From assembly GCA_900314975.1 (NCBI GenBank), contig OMXI01000020.1, positions 1-46,726 of the forward strand: a stretch of 46,726 nt of DNA, in the 5' to 3' direction. Under the pieces are notes generated by a model. It saw only the letters and a program-made list of their open reading frames with translations. It was not told the origin of the DNA and searched no databases. The stretch comes from an uncultured Eubacteriales bacterium. Its GTDB lineage: Bacteria > Bacillota > Clostridia > Oscillospirales > Ruminococcaceae. A program made the position numbers and the translations under genes. Below are positions 32,559-41,323 of the stretch, piece after piece; position 1 is the first letter of the stretch; each line of letters starts with the position of its first letter.

Positions 32559-33293
32559 TTAGAACGGCATTTTTGCGTGTTCTTCAATGATTTCAAGCCC
32601 CTTCAAACGATAGAAGGCGGCTTCCTTAGAAACATTAAATGTATCGCTGATTTGCTCCATCGCAGAGATAATCCATCCCTCTGTACGGTTATACGGTCTT
32701 CCTGCAAGAAGAATTTTTACTGCACTCCTGGGCATTAGCACAGCGGCAGAAAATCTGTTAGCCTGTTGCTCAGCTCGTTCAGCATCCGTCAAAGAGCGAA
32801 AACCGCTAAAATCCTTTCCAGACACCTTAAAATCCGAACGGCAGCGCACATAAATTCCTGTGTCATCTCTTTCACTTGAACCGATTGTGTTAAGAAAGTA
32901 CGAGGGATGAAATACCCCATGTCCTCCTTCATGTCCGAGGGTAAAGCGTAGACGATGTTCTTGATCTTCGTTATCAAGACTCCCATCTATGACCACGGTT
33001 CCGGCTTCAACATGAGCGTAATCTGCGCATTTATCTTCCGGTATGTAAACAGGCAGATAATCCGTTGTCTGAAAGACGGTCGTTCCGAGATATACTCCGC
33101 AGTGTGACAGATACATGAACTCAATAGGCATTTTAAGATACTTTTCAACGAATCTCTCTATGTCTATTGGATGGGGATTAAACAGGGATGTATGATCAAA
33201 GTCAACAGCCATACGTTCGCCTAAAGTGTCAATATCCTCGTTAGAAATAACCGGCATACCGCTGCGAGAATATTTCAATTCTGGTTTGAACAT
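32559..33293 (-). CDS. ImmA/IrrE-family metallopeptidase
   Basis: The 244-residue protein has the family zinc motif HEGGH in LRFTLGHEGGHGVFH near residues 113-127, with the upstream conserved KYLKMPIEFMYL and a QQANRFSAAVLMP helix near 185 that carries the third metal ligand region (E-Q-Q-A-N-x-F-A-A/S-A-x-L-M-P). ImmA-type proteases cleave or antagonise a partner XRE repressor in response to DNA damage or a signal, derepressing mobile-element genes. Its partner XRE gene lies 2 bp upstream. Confidence 0.9.
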   Translation of the reverse strand: MFKPELKYSRSGMPVISNEDIDTLGERMAVDFDHTSLFNPHPIDIERFVEKYLKMPIEFMYLSHCGVYLGTTVFQTTDYLPVYIPEDKCADYAHVEAGTVVIDGSLDNEDQEHRLRFTLGHEGGHGVFHPSYFLNTIGSSERDDTGIYVRCRSDFKVSGKDFSGFRSLTDAERAEQQANRFSAAVLMPRSAVKILLAGRPYNRTEGWIISAMEQISDTFNVSKEAAFYRLKGLEIIEEHAKMPF

Positions 33294-33295
33294 AT

Positions 33296-33670
33296 TTATC
33301 CCTTTCGCCTCCTTAAATCGTCAATGAACCGTTGCCACTCTTCCTCGCCTGCATCAAGGTCACGAGCTGTACGAAGTGCTGCACTGACATATTCATGCTC
33401 CATGATATACTCTGGCAAATCCGGCGGTATGGACTTTTTCTGCTTTCCAGCCGCATTGTAAAGTGCGGTTTTTTCGTCTTCGTCAAGATGAAGCACCGCC
33501 ACCACTTTTTCAATACGTTCAGCCGTTAATGCAGACCGTCTTCCTTTCTCAACATCGCTTAGGAATGGTGCTGAAACGCCAATTCCCCTGGCAAGCTCTC
33601 TCAGCGTTACATCTTTTTGCTCTCTCAGATATGTAAGCAACTCACCGAATGTTCTCTCGCCATTATCCAT
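33296..33670 (-). CDS. XRE-family repressor paired with ImmA
   Basis: The 124-residue protein has an N-terminal XRE helix-turn-helix (LREQKDVTLRELARGIGVSAPFLSDVEKGRR, residues about 14-45) and a C-terminal helical region. It is translated ahead of the ImmA protease in the same operon and faces the defence operon's XRE gene across a 250 bp divergent promoter region. It probably represses its own promoter, and perhaps the divergent one, until ImmA inactivates it. Confidence 0.9.
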   Translation of the reverse strand: MDNGERTFGELLTYLREQKDVTLRELARGIGVSAPFLSDVEKGRRSALTAERIEKVVAVLHLDEDEKTALYNAAGKQKKSIPPDLPEYIMEHEYVSAALRTARDLDAGEEEWQRFIDDLRRRKG

Positions 33671-33723
33671 TGTGACACCTCCTGTTAATTAGTCTGTAAG
33701 CCGTAAGCCACACAGCTAACATT

Positions 33724-33752
33724 ATTATACGGTCTTTTTCTGTCAAAGTCAA
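33724..33752 (-). promoter_or_regulatory. Promoter of the XRE-ImmA operon
   Basis: On the minus strand TTGACT (33752-33747), a 17 bp spacer and TATAAT (33729-33724), about 55 bp upstream of the XRE start. Related inverted sequences around GTTAGCTGTGTGG (about 33695-33720) may be operator sites. Confidence 0.7.
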
Positions 33753-33817
33753 GAGGATTGCAAACTCCAGAGGTGTAAAATTTTTATGAACGAAACGGTC
33801 GGACCTCCCCAAGGGCA

Positions 33818-33846
33818 TTGACATACGCTTTAAAATCCGTTATACT
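33818..33846 (+). promoter_or_regulatory. Promoter of the defence operon
   Basis: TTGACA (33818-33823), a 17 bp spacer and TATACT (33841-33846), about 75 bp upstream of the XRE-like start at 33921. This strong promoter reads into the methyltransferase, helicase and ATPase genes. Confidence 0.75.
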
Positions 33847-33920
33847 AATATGCGAACGCAAAGCAAAATTTCACGATAAGTTTTTTGAATTATGTATTTG
33901 CAAAGCGAAAGGAGCATGGA

Positions 33921-34166
33921 ATGTCTACTGTTAGTTATAAAAAACTATGGAAACTCCTAATTGATAAAGATATGAAGAAAAAAGACCTTCGAGAAGCTAC
34001 AGGTATTAGTACAGCATCAATGGCGAAGTTATCAAAAAACGAGAACCTAACAACTGATGTCCTTCTCCGAATATGCGATGCTCTAAAATGTGATATTTCA
34101 GACATAATGGAAGTATCGTTTGCTGGCGAAGATCAATCTGATAACGAAGAAGATGAAAAGGTGTAA
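33921..34166 (+). CDS. XRE/Cro-type controller at the head of the defence operon (81 aa)
   Basis: ATG at 33921 (MSTVSYKKLWKLLIDKDM) has AAAGGAG 6 nt upstream. The 81-residue protein is mainly a helix-turn-helix of the HTH_26 type (KKDLREATGISTASMAKLSKNENL) with a short acidic tail. Small XRE proteins of this type act as controllers of restriction-modification operons, delaying effector expression until DNA is methylated. Only 6 bp separate it from the first methyltransferase. Confidence 0.85.
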   Translation: MSTVSYKKLWKLLIDKDMKKKDLREATGISTASMAKLSKNENLTTDVLLRICDALKCDISDIMEVSFAGEDQSDNEEDEKV

Positions 34167-34172
34167 TCAATA

Positions 34173-35099
34173 ATGGCAAAGAAAAGAACTCTAAACACGT
34201 TTCGAGAAAAATTTATATGTGGTGACTGCGAGGCTATTCTAAAGACCATGCCAGACTCAAGCATAGACCTTGTTCTCACCTCACCTCCATATGCAGATAA
34301 GCGAGATTATGGAGATGTTGACGGGACGATTCCCCCGGACGAATATGTCAATTGGTTCATTCCAAAAGCAAAAGAAATCTACCGTGTCCTCAAGGAAGAC
34401 GGCAGTTTCATTTTGAATATAAGCGATAAGGTTGTGGACAACTATCAGCATTTGTATGTTTTTGAACTATTGCTGAAACTGTGTAAAGATGTCGGATTTC
34501 ATCTTGTCCGAGATTATATTTGGTACAATCCAGCAACTCCTCCCAATGTTTACTCAAGAGGTGGTTATGGGAGGACGAAAAAATCACACGAGTACTGCTT
34601 TTGGTTCGCAAAAGGCGATTCTTGGGAATTCAATATGGACCCTATAAGGAAGCCATACAGCAAGGATATGCAGAAGTATCTCCAAGGCAAAGGCAAAGGG
34701 GATAGAAACCAAAACACCCGTCCAAGCACGCATAATTTTGACTGTGAGAAAACTTGGACGGATAATGGTGGCTCTGACCCAGGAACTGTTATTGAAATAG
34801 CAAACACAAGCAGCAATGACTATTTCATGAAACTTTGTAAGGAACACGGAATTGGTCATCCCGCAAGATTCCCGGAAAAACTCGCTGAATTCTTTATTCT
34901 ATCCGGAAGTGCAGAGGGAGATGTTGTTCTTGACCCGTTTTCCGGTTCCGGCACTACTGCTGCTGTAGCGCAGAGGCTCAACCGTGTATGGATTGGAATT
35001 GATGCCAACTCAGACTATTGTAGGCTTGCGGCTCTGCGATTGGAGTATGAAAAAAACTTACGCGAAGAGGACGAGAACGATGCTACAGGAGATAAATAA
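34173..35099 (+). CDS. DNA methyltransferase 1 (beta-class, N4-cytosine/N6-adenine type)
   Basis: The 308-residue protein has the catalytic motif IV TSPPYADKRDYG at residues 36-47 and the S-adenosylmethionine-binding motif I DPFSGSGTTAAVA near 252-264. This motif order (IV before I) defines beta-class amino-methyltransferases, and the TSPPY form is usual for N4-cytosine enzymes. It would protect host DNA at the recognition site of the operon's nuclease. Its 3' end overlaps the second methyltransferase by 20 bp. Confidence 0.92.
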   Translation: MAKKRTLNTFREKFICGDCEAILKTMPDSSIDLVLTSPPYADKRDYGDVDGTIPPDEYVNWFIPKAKEIYRVLKEDGSFILNISDKVVDNYQHLYVFELLLKLCKDVGFHLVRDYIWYNPATPPNVYSRGGYGRTKKSHEYCFWFAKGDSWEFNMDPIRKPYSKDMQKYLQGKGKGDRNQNTRPSTHNFDCEKTWTDNGGSDPGTVIEIANTSSNDYFMKLCKEHGIGHPARFPEKLAEFFILSGSAEGDVVLDPFSGSGTTAAVAQRLNRVWIGIDANSDYCRLAALRLEYEKNLREEDENDATGDK

Positions 35100-35946
35100 A
35101 CACAAATACAGCGTTCGGCAAATCGATGGCGCTGAAGGAATGCTTCTGTTGCCAGACAAATCAATAAAACTCGTTTATGGCTCACCTCCATATCCAAATG
35201 CTGAGCGTGAATATGGAGTATGGCGTTCATCTGAGTATATTGAAAAAATGACACCGTTTCTTGACGCTGCTTGCCGAAAACTCCGTGACGATGGCTTCAT
35301 CGTGATTAATGTCAAAGCAAACAGAGAAAAATCCACAGCTAAGGTGGCCTCAAAACGTTCTTTGGTAATAGAAAAACTCGCAATAGAAATGGAAGAGACA
35401 TGGGGACTTCATTGTGTTGACATAGAAATTTGGATAAAGGAAAACCCTGCGCCAACGGGACTGCGTGTGGCTTGTCAGGATGCTTATGAACAGAACCTGT
35501 GGTTCTCAAAATCTCCAAAATGGAGCATAAACCTTGATGCAATTCGCAGACCATATGAGTCGCATAGTGTTCAGACATACGAGTCATACGAGTATAAGCC
35601 ACGGTCAAATGGAAACACCTATGTCCGCAAAAACAAAAGAATTGCTCCAAATCCTCTGGGAGCATTACCAAAAAACATTATTAGTGGCGGAGTCTCGGCT
35701 CGTATAGATGACCACCCTGCGACACAGCCATTGTATCTGCCGGAGAAATACATAAAGGCCACGACAGAAGAAAATGACTTGGTCGTTGATCCCTGGATGG
35801 GAAGCGGCACAACAGGATATGCAGCACTTTCTCTTGGACGCCGTTTTGCAGGATTTGATGTTGTGGAAGAATATGTAGCGCAGGCGAACTCTCGACTTCG
35901 CTCTATTGCTGGAGGAAATGATGATGGCAAAGGGCAAGAGACTTAG
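35080..35946 (+). CDS. DNA methyltransferase 2 (beta-class)
   Basis: ATG at 35080 (MLQEINKHKYSVRQ) overlaps the end of methyltransferase 1. The 288-residue protein has GSPPYPNAEREYG at 34-46 and DPWMGSGTTGYAA near 236-248. It is related to methyltransferase 1 in plan but clearly diverged, so the two probably modify different strands or different bases of one asymmetric site. It overlaps the next gene by about 23 bp. Confidence 0.9.
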   Translation: MLQEINKHKYSVRQIDGAEGMLLLPDKSIKLVYGSPPYPNAEREYGVWRSSEYIEKMTPFLDAACRKLRDDGFIVINVKANREKSTAKVASKRSLVIEKLAIEMEETWGLHCVDIEIWIKENPAPTGLRVACQDAYEQNLWFSKSPKWSINLDAIRRPYESHSVQTYESYEYKPRSNGNTYVRKNKRIAPNPLGALPKNIISGGVSARIDDHPATQPLYLPEKYIKATTEENDLVVDPWMGSGTTGYAALSLGRRFAGFDVVEEYVAQANSRLRSIAGGNDDGKGQET

Positions 35947-36445
35947 TAAACAAGCATTGAATACCATTTTTGTTGAAGGGCTTGGGGATCATGTCGTTTG
36001 GCACAGCGATACATCCTCTTCTCCTCTTCTTGTGGATTTACAGCCCAGAAATTTACGCTTGCGTGTATATCTCTGGAACTGCACAAATCCGCCTGGTGGT
36101 CGTGCGTTAGATGAATATAAAATACAAGTGATACTTCCCGGTCAGCAACGCGGAGAACGTGGGCAACTTGATTACTCCGATGGACGACTGCCCATCATAG
36201 GTGCATTGGTAAGAGATGGGGACGATGTTTCGTTTGCTTTTTGGGACGCAGATAAGCACAGCGATTTTGCATATAGCGGAAATATGCAAGTCAAAGCAGA
36301 TGTGATTGTTGAATCTCTTTGTACGAAGGTATCTGAAACAGTCAGAAATAACAATGAAAGGATCGTCTGTGCCCGACCGCAATACTTGTATGATGCAATT
36401 ATTCGCCGTATGGATATAATGCACGAAGAATTGCTTGGAGGCTGA
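35924..36445 (+). CDS. Methylase-associated hypothetical protein (173 aa)
   Basis: The start is taken as ATG 35924 with GGAGGA 8 nt upstream; ATGs at 35918 and 35921 are alternatives. The protein contains LRVYLWNCTNPPGGRA and EYKIQVILPGQQRGERG, followed by a WDADKHSDFAYSGNMQV segment. I recall these features from small proteins encoded next to methyltransferases in defence loci (a methylase-associated domain), but could not check this. No nuclease motif is evident. It could recognise DNA for the helicase component. Confidence in function is low. Confidence 0.65.
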   Translation: MAKGKRLSKQALNTIFVEGLGDHVVWHSDTSSSPLLVDLQPRNLRLRVYLWNCTNPPGGRALDEYKIQVILPGQQRGERGQLDYSDGRLPIIGALVRDGDDVSFAFWDADKHSDFAYSGNMQVKADVIVESLCTKVSETVRNNNERIVCARPQYLYDAIIRRMDIMHEELLGG

Positions 36446-36447
36446 TT

Positions 36448-38580
36448 ATGGGACTTAAGGAGCAGGTCTATTTAACTTCATATAATAAAGCTGAGCATGA
36501 TATAGCCGAGATGTTTTATCTTCCTTGCATGAGGAACTCAAACCATTACGACAGAATCTCCGGGTATTTTGGAAGTACAATCTACATTATTGCCTGGGAT
36601 GCTTTACGCGAGTTTATTGAAAGCAACGGCAAGATGCGGTTGATATGCTCACCGTATGTATCCGATGAAGATGCCTCTGCATTAGCCAATGGCTATTCTG
36701 CTAAAAACAACGAACTGCTTGCAGAATCGCTAGCAAGAGAAGTGCAGGCTTTGTTTGATGATCCGTTTTTAACCGCTCCAGCAAAACTGCTGGCATATAT
36801 GATTTCAAAAGGTATCATCGATGTAAAAATCGCCGTTCCAACCGGTAGTGAATCACCGAACGCTAAGAGACTGTTTCACGACAAGGTTGGTATTTTCACG
36901 GATTCTGATGGTAACAAAGTAGGTTTCCGCGGTTCAATGAACGAAACATACAAAGGACTGTCTTCTGATGGGAACATGGAGTCCATCGATGTATTTCCGA
37001 ATTGGCTCGATAGTCGTGATGCGGAACGAGTTGATGACGCAGCAGCTTTTTTTGAAAAACTATGGTCGGAATCCGTTCCCGGCATCGTTGTTTATCAATT
37101 TCCGAATGCCTCTAAAGAAATACTACGGACGAAATCCGAGGGAGTCAAATGGCACGAACTACTGGATGAAATCCATGTTGAAGAAAGCAAGGCAAAAAAG
37201 TGGAAACCCAGTAATCATATCGGTAGCAGGACTCCCCGTCCTCACCAGGTGAATGCACTTGAAACATGGGTAAAGAATAATCGCCGAGGCATTTTTGAAC
37301 ACGCCACAGGCAGCGGAAAAACTTTCACTGCTATGTGTGCAATCCATGATGCTTTTAAGAGAAATGAAGTCGTACTGGTTTTAGTTCCATCAAGAGATCT
37401 TCTAAAACAATGGGATCGAGAATTAAGAGGAACCTTGCTCGAAGATAAAATTTACTATCTGCTCTGCGGAGATAACAATAACGAATGGAAAAAGCCTGGT
37501 ACCTTATCGTCTTGGACAAGTGATGGTGGTTCAACCCATCGCATTATTCTTGCAACTATGGATACAGCCTGTTCAGAAGATTTTGTAAAAAATGTATCGC
37601 AAGGTAAACATCTTTTTGTCGTGGCTGACGAAGTACATAGATTGGGAAGTCCCCGGAGACGCAATGCTTTGAACATAGATGCCGGCGCAAGATTGGGCTT
37701 ATCTGCCACGCCGCGCAGATATGGAGACCCCGAAGGAACAGCGGCACTCTTCGATTATTTTGGCGGTCTCGTACCACCACCTTATACATTGGATGACGCA
37801 ATAAAAAGCGGCGTTTTAACAAAGTATTTTTATAATCCGCTGACCATTACTCTTACTCAAAAGGAACAGGAAGAATGGAATGATGTAACAAAACAGATAA
37901 GCCAGCTTATGGCTCGTATGAAATCCAACGTAAATGCAGATACAAGCATTACTTCCAACACGCGCTTGAAGCAATTATTGATAAACAGAGCGCGTATTGT
38001 TAAAAACGCTTCCGGTAAGGTTCCGCTGGCTATTAATCTCTTGCTTAGAGAATATGTGGGAGGTCAAAGCTGGATTATCTATTGCGATAATATTACGCAA
38101 TTGAAGAAGGTATTAAACGGAGCGATTGATGCTGGCTTTGATGCATTTGAATACTATGCAGATATGGAAGGCGATCGAGATGAGACGCTACGCTATTTTT
38201 CAAAGAACGGTGGTGTTCTGGTCTCTATTAAATGCCTGGATGAAGGTGTCGATATCCCTTCTACCACACACGCTCTTATTCTTGCATCTTCACAGAATCC
38301 AAGAGAATTCATTCAGCGTAGAGGTAGAATCCTGAGAAACTCACCCGGTAAGCTCTTCGCCCATCTTTATGATGCGATTACTGTTCCAGTAGTTGAAACC
38401 GAAGAAACGCCAAAGTCTATGTCAATAATTATCGGCGAATTATCAAGAGCTATCGAGTTTGGTTTAGGCGCAGAAAACCCCGCTTGCGTTACAGATTTGA
38501 AAAATATAGCCGTTGACTACCAAATCGACTATAACAGCTTACAGAACACCGGAATAGAGGAGGATGATGACAATGACTAA
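36448..38580 (+). CDS. PLD-nuclease/superfamily 2 helicase fusion (710 aa)
   Basis: The N-terminal 220 residues have a phospholipase D-like nuclease pattern, FHDKVGIF near 143 followed by GFRGSMNET (HxK with GSxN). A superfamily 2 helicase follows: ARPHQVNALETW-like Q-motif (here RPHQVNALETW), Walker A EHATGSGKTF near 285-294, DEVH box VVADEVHR near 391, SATPRR near 425, and C-terminal motifs V and VI (CLDEGVDIPS, QRRGRILRNSPGK near 623). Such fusions are the translocating nuclease of several defence systems. It begins 2 bp after the previous stop codon. Confidence 0.92.
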   Translation: MGLKEQVYLTSYNKAEHDIAEMFYLPCMRNSNHYDRISGYFGSTIYIIAWDALREFIESNGKMRLICSPYVSDEDASALANGYSAKNNELLAESLAREVQALFDDPFLTAPAKLLAYMISKGIIDVKIAVPTGSESPNAKRLFHDKVGIFTDSDGNKVGFRGSMNETYKGLSSDGNMESIDVFPNWLDSRDAERVDDAAAFFEKLWSESVPGIVVYQFPNASKEILRTKSEGVKWHELLDEIHVEESKAKKWKPSNHIGSRTPRPHQVNALETWVKNNRRGIFEHATGSGKTFTAMCAIHDAFKRNEVVLVLVPSRDLLKQWDRELRGTLLEDKIYYLLCGDNNNEWKKPGTLSSWTSDGGSTHRIILATMDTACSEDFVKNVSQGKHLFVVADEVHRLGSPRRRNALNIDAGARLGLSATPRRYGDPEGTAALFDYFGGLVPPPYTLDDAIKSGVLTKYFYNPLTITLTQKEQEEWNDVTKQISQLMARMKSNVNADTSITSNTRLKQLLINRARIVKNASGKVPLAINLLLREYVGGQSWIIYCDNITQLKKVLNGAIDAGFDAFEYYADMEGDRDETLRYFSKNGGVLVSIKCLDEGVDIPSTTHALILASSQNPREFIQRRGRILRNSPGKLFAHLYDAITVPVVETEETPKSMSIIIGELSRAIEFGLGAENPACVTDLKNIAVDYQIDYNSLQNTGIEEDDDND

Positions 38581-38764
38581 CATCGAAATCAATGAACTGA
38601 TCTCCGTATTGGAAAAGATCAGAGCCGAGCAGCATCCCGAAATACCTGCATCGCTGATTCAAGAGATCGTAAATGCGGAGTTTTCATCTCAGGATGACAG
38701 GACAAAGGCAAGGCATGATACGCAGAAAGTCATAGACGATTTTCTGAAAACTGTAACCGTTTGA
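38573..38764 (+). CDS. Small hypothetical protein (63 aa)
   Basis: ATG at 38573 follows GAGGAGG and overlaps the helicase stop. The product (IEINELISVLEKIRAEQHPEI onward) is helical and acidic and ends in DDFLKTVTV. It lies between the helicase and ATPase genes with tight spacing, so it is probably a small structural subunit of the defence complex. No family is recognised. Confidence 0.7.
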   Translation: MTNIEINELISVLEKIRAEQHPEIPASLIQEIVNAEFSSQDDRTKARHDTQKVIDDFLKTVTV

Positions 38765-38782
38765 TAAGGAGGGCTGTTCGTT

Positions 38783-40777
38783 ATGTTGAAATTTACAAGT
38801 ATGATCATCAATAATTTTGGTCCTTACGAAGGTGAGCAGACAATCGACTTCGGTGACGGTGATGGTGTTACCCTTATTTGGGGAGACAATGGGCATGGTA
38901 AAACCACGCTCTTGAATCTTTTTCGTTATGCCTTGTTCGGACGATTCCAATACCGCCATGAAACGGTAGATGATATTCTGAAACTTGTAAACCGTGAAGG
39001 TATGAAATCGGGCAAATACGACTTTAAGGTTGTATTGAGAATGCTCCACGATGGAAAGAAATATGAACTCACCCGTCAATATAGCGTTCGTGCCGGTGTA
39101 ACTGTTCCGTCCAAGAACGATGACTATGTTCAGGATGTTTTTCTGAAGGTCGATGGGCATTTCCCGCCCAACAAGGAGCATGAACTTGCGATGATAATGC
39201 CGGAGGAAGTCTCCCGTTTCTTCCTGTTTGATGGCGAATTGCTGCAGGAATATGAAGAGCTTGTGAAAGACGAGACCTCTGTCGGTGAGAAAATCAAGAA
39301 ATCCATTGAGTCGATTTTAGGCGTTCCCATTCTGACAAATGCTGCTAATGATACTTCATTTGTACTTGGAGAGTATCGGAAAGAGCAAACGAAAGCAGCG
39401 CAAGCGAATAAGCGGACAGAAAAATACGCTGCACAGATTGAATCGGAGACAGCCAAGAAGGACGAGCAAACCAAAGAACTGACGCGACTTCAAGCAGCAT
39501 ACGAAGAGGCACAAAATCTCAGGGCAAAACTTGAGGACGAAGGAAAACAGAATGAGCATCTAAGAGCATTGATTCAGAGCATGGAACATCTGGAGAGCGA
39601 TATTGCCGCAAAAGAAGCCACCCGCGATGGCCTTTTGCAGTCAATTGTTGTTGCGACAAAAGATGTCTGGAGATATGTGATTGGAAAGCAAACCTCTGAG
39701 ATTCTGTCTCAGGTGAAATCTGAATTATCCGAGCTTCAGCAGAAGCACAATACACATGAGTCGGCTGCACGACTGATAAGTTACATTCAGCGCATCGTAG
39801 AAACGCATCATTGTGAATGCTGCGACCAGGATGTAGACGAGGCTCATGTATCTGCACTGAAAAAACGACTTGACGAAGAACCGGGAGAATTTGGTGGACT
39901 GTCTCCCGAAGAAACCGAACGCATGAAAGTTCTTCAAATTCGGCAGGCATCTCTGGAAAGTATGCAGAGCGCTACAGATGCCCAGGTTCTAAAAGTTTAT
40001 GAAGACCAGTTGGCCGATCTTTTAGTACAGATTGATGATGCAAAAGGTCAACTCAAAGATTTACGAGACGAGATTAGCCGCTATGGAAATGTAAGTGACC
40101 TTACCGCTGCCGCAAAGGAGAATGCACAGAGCTTGGCCAAGTGCTACTCGAAGATTGAAAATCTCAAGGAAGGCATCCAGGCAACTAAGGATAAAATAAA
40201 AGAGGCAGACATCGCCTTGGCAAGCCTTGAAGAAAAAGTTCGGAAAGCGGGCACGTCTGATGCAGATTTGAATCTCGCCGTGAAAAAAGTTGAAATCTGT
40301 GCAGCACTCCATCAGTTGTTTAACGATGGTATCGCCGCTTACCGCGATAAACTGAAAACAGAAGTTGAACGAGATGCTACGGAGCTTTTCTGCAATATTA
40401 GCAGCGATCCTGACTATACCGCTCTGAAGATTAACGATAACTATGGCCTCTCCATCCAGCACCGTTCCGGCGAAATAATACCGTTCCGCTCCGCTGGCTT
40501 TGAGCATATTGTAGCTCTATCGCTGATAGGTGCTTTACACAAAAATGCGCCCTTAAGTGGTCCCATTATAATGGACTCTCCATTTGGACGTCTTGACCCA
40601 ACCCACAAGAAAAACATAACGAAGGCTCTGCCATTGATGTCCGATCAGATTATTCTCCTGGCGTATACTGATGAGATTGATGGACAGACCGCCAGACAAG
40701 TTTTAGGAAGCACCCTCAAAAAAGAGTATCGTCTGAGAAAGTATGGTTCCTTCCATACAGCAATAGAACTGCAATAA
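38783..40777 (+). CDS. DndD/SMC-like ATPase with zinc-hook motif (664 aa)
   Basis: The N-terminus reads FTSMIINNFGPYEGEQTIDF followed by Walker A WGDNGHGKTTLLNLFRYALFG (residues about 31-51), as in DndD, RecF and Rad50-type ATPases. FFLFDGELLQEYEEL near 150 is the DndD-type insertion. Two long coiled-coil arms flank a CECC zinc-hook-like turn near 343. The C-terminal half has the ABC signature region (SAGFEHIVALSLIGAL) and Walker B PIIMDSPFGRLD near 595-606. It probably dimerises on DNA and gates the nuclease/helicase. It lacks the Dnd partner genes, so a complete phosphorothioation system is not present. Confidence 0.9.
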   Translation: MLKFTSMIINNFGPYEGEQTIDFGDGDGVTLIWGDNGHGKTTLLNLFRYALFGRFQYRHETVDDILKLVNREGMKSGKYDFKVVLRMLHDGKKYELTRQYSVRAGVTVPSKNDDYVQDVFLKVDGHFPPNKEHELAMIMPEEVSRFFLFDGELLQEYEELVKDETSVGEKIKKSIESILGVPILTNAANDTSFVLGEYRKEQTKAAQANKRTEKYAAQIESETAKKDEQTKELTRLQAAYEEAQNLRAKLEDEGKQNEHLRALIQSMEHLESDIAAKEATRDGLLQSIVVATKDVWRYVIGKQTSEILSQVKSELSELQQKHNTHESAARLISYIQRIVETHHCECCDQDVDEAHVSALKKRLDEEPGEFGGLSPEETERMKVLQIRQASLESMQSATDAQVLKVYEDQLADLLVQIDDAKGQLKDLRDEISRYGNVSDLTAAAKENAQSLAKCYSKIENLKEGIQATKDKIKEADIALASLEEKVRKAGTSDADLNLAVKKVEICAALHQLFNDGIAAYRDKLKTEVERDATELFCNISSDPDYTALKINDNYGLSIQHRSGEIIPFRSAGFEHIVALSLIGALHKNAPLSGPIIMDSPFGRLDPTHKKNITKALPLMSDQIILLAYTDEIDGQTARQVLGSTLKKEYRLRKYGSFHTAIELQ

Positions 40778-40792
40778 CCGGAGGTGACAGAT

Positions 40793-41146
40793 ATGAACGA
40801 TATAACAAATTTCCGCTTATCAAAAGCTGCTAACGATGTAGCTGACAAACTGGTTGCAACAGGAAAATTCGACCACGGAACATCTGCCGCCAAGTTCGCT
40901 TTTGCATATGCCGTGAAGAATTTCTATGGAAAGTTTGACCCCTCCACATACGCTGTTTCCGACAGTTATGGCAGTAATTACAGTGTCGGTTCGTTTGATG
41001 ACCTTGCTCCGTATGTAAAGGTCTTATATCCCGAAACAGATACCCCTTACATTTATGTAAGAGCGTTGATTGTTTTTGGGCTGATTGAAATAGGCAAGGT
41101 GATAGATTCTGGAGGTATGCCAAAAATCTATTCTCTTTGCGAATAA
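40793..41146 (+). CDS. Small hypothetical protein, last gene of the defence operon (117 aa)
   Basis: ATG at 40793 has GGAGGTGA 5 nt upstream. The N-terminal part (FRLSKAANDVADKLV, then GTSAAKFAFAYAVKNFYGKF) is helical and resembles small DNA-binding partners such as DndE in style, followed by YVRALIVFGLIEIGK. The last gene before the terminator, it is probably an accessory subunit of the ATPase/helicase complex. Confidence 0.7.
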   Translation: MNDITNFRLSKAANDVADKLVATGKFDHGTSAAKFAFAYAVKNFYGKFDPSTYAVSDSYGSNYSVGSFDDLAPYVKVLYPETDTPYIYVRALIVFGLIEIGKVIDSGGMPKIYSLCE

Positions 41147-41185
41147 AAGAATTTCACACAAAAATCAAGCATAGTTGATTCAAAG

Positions 41186-41218
41186 GGGCTTCCGACACAA
41201 CCGCCGGAAGTCCTTTTT
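41186..41218 (+). terminator. Terminator of the defence operon
   Basis: GGGCTTCCG (41186-41194) pairs with CGGAAGTCC (41205-41213) with one G-U type pair, followed by TTTTT. Confidence 0.85.
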
Positions 41219-41323
41219 CAGTTCCACCTATGGAACAAGAAATGGAACTGTAAATGGAACAAGAAATAATTTCAGAGAGCCAAGGCTTGAGCTTCTGGCA
41301 CTCTGAATTATTGTCTCAAGCCT

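Noticed and set aside
38783-41146. Complete Dnd phosphorothioation system
   Set aside because: Only a DndD-like ATPase and a DndE-like small protein are present; DndA/B/C are absent and methyltransferases take their place.
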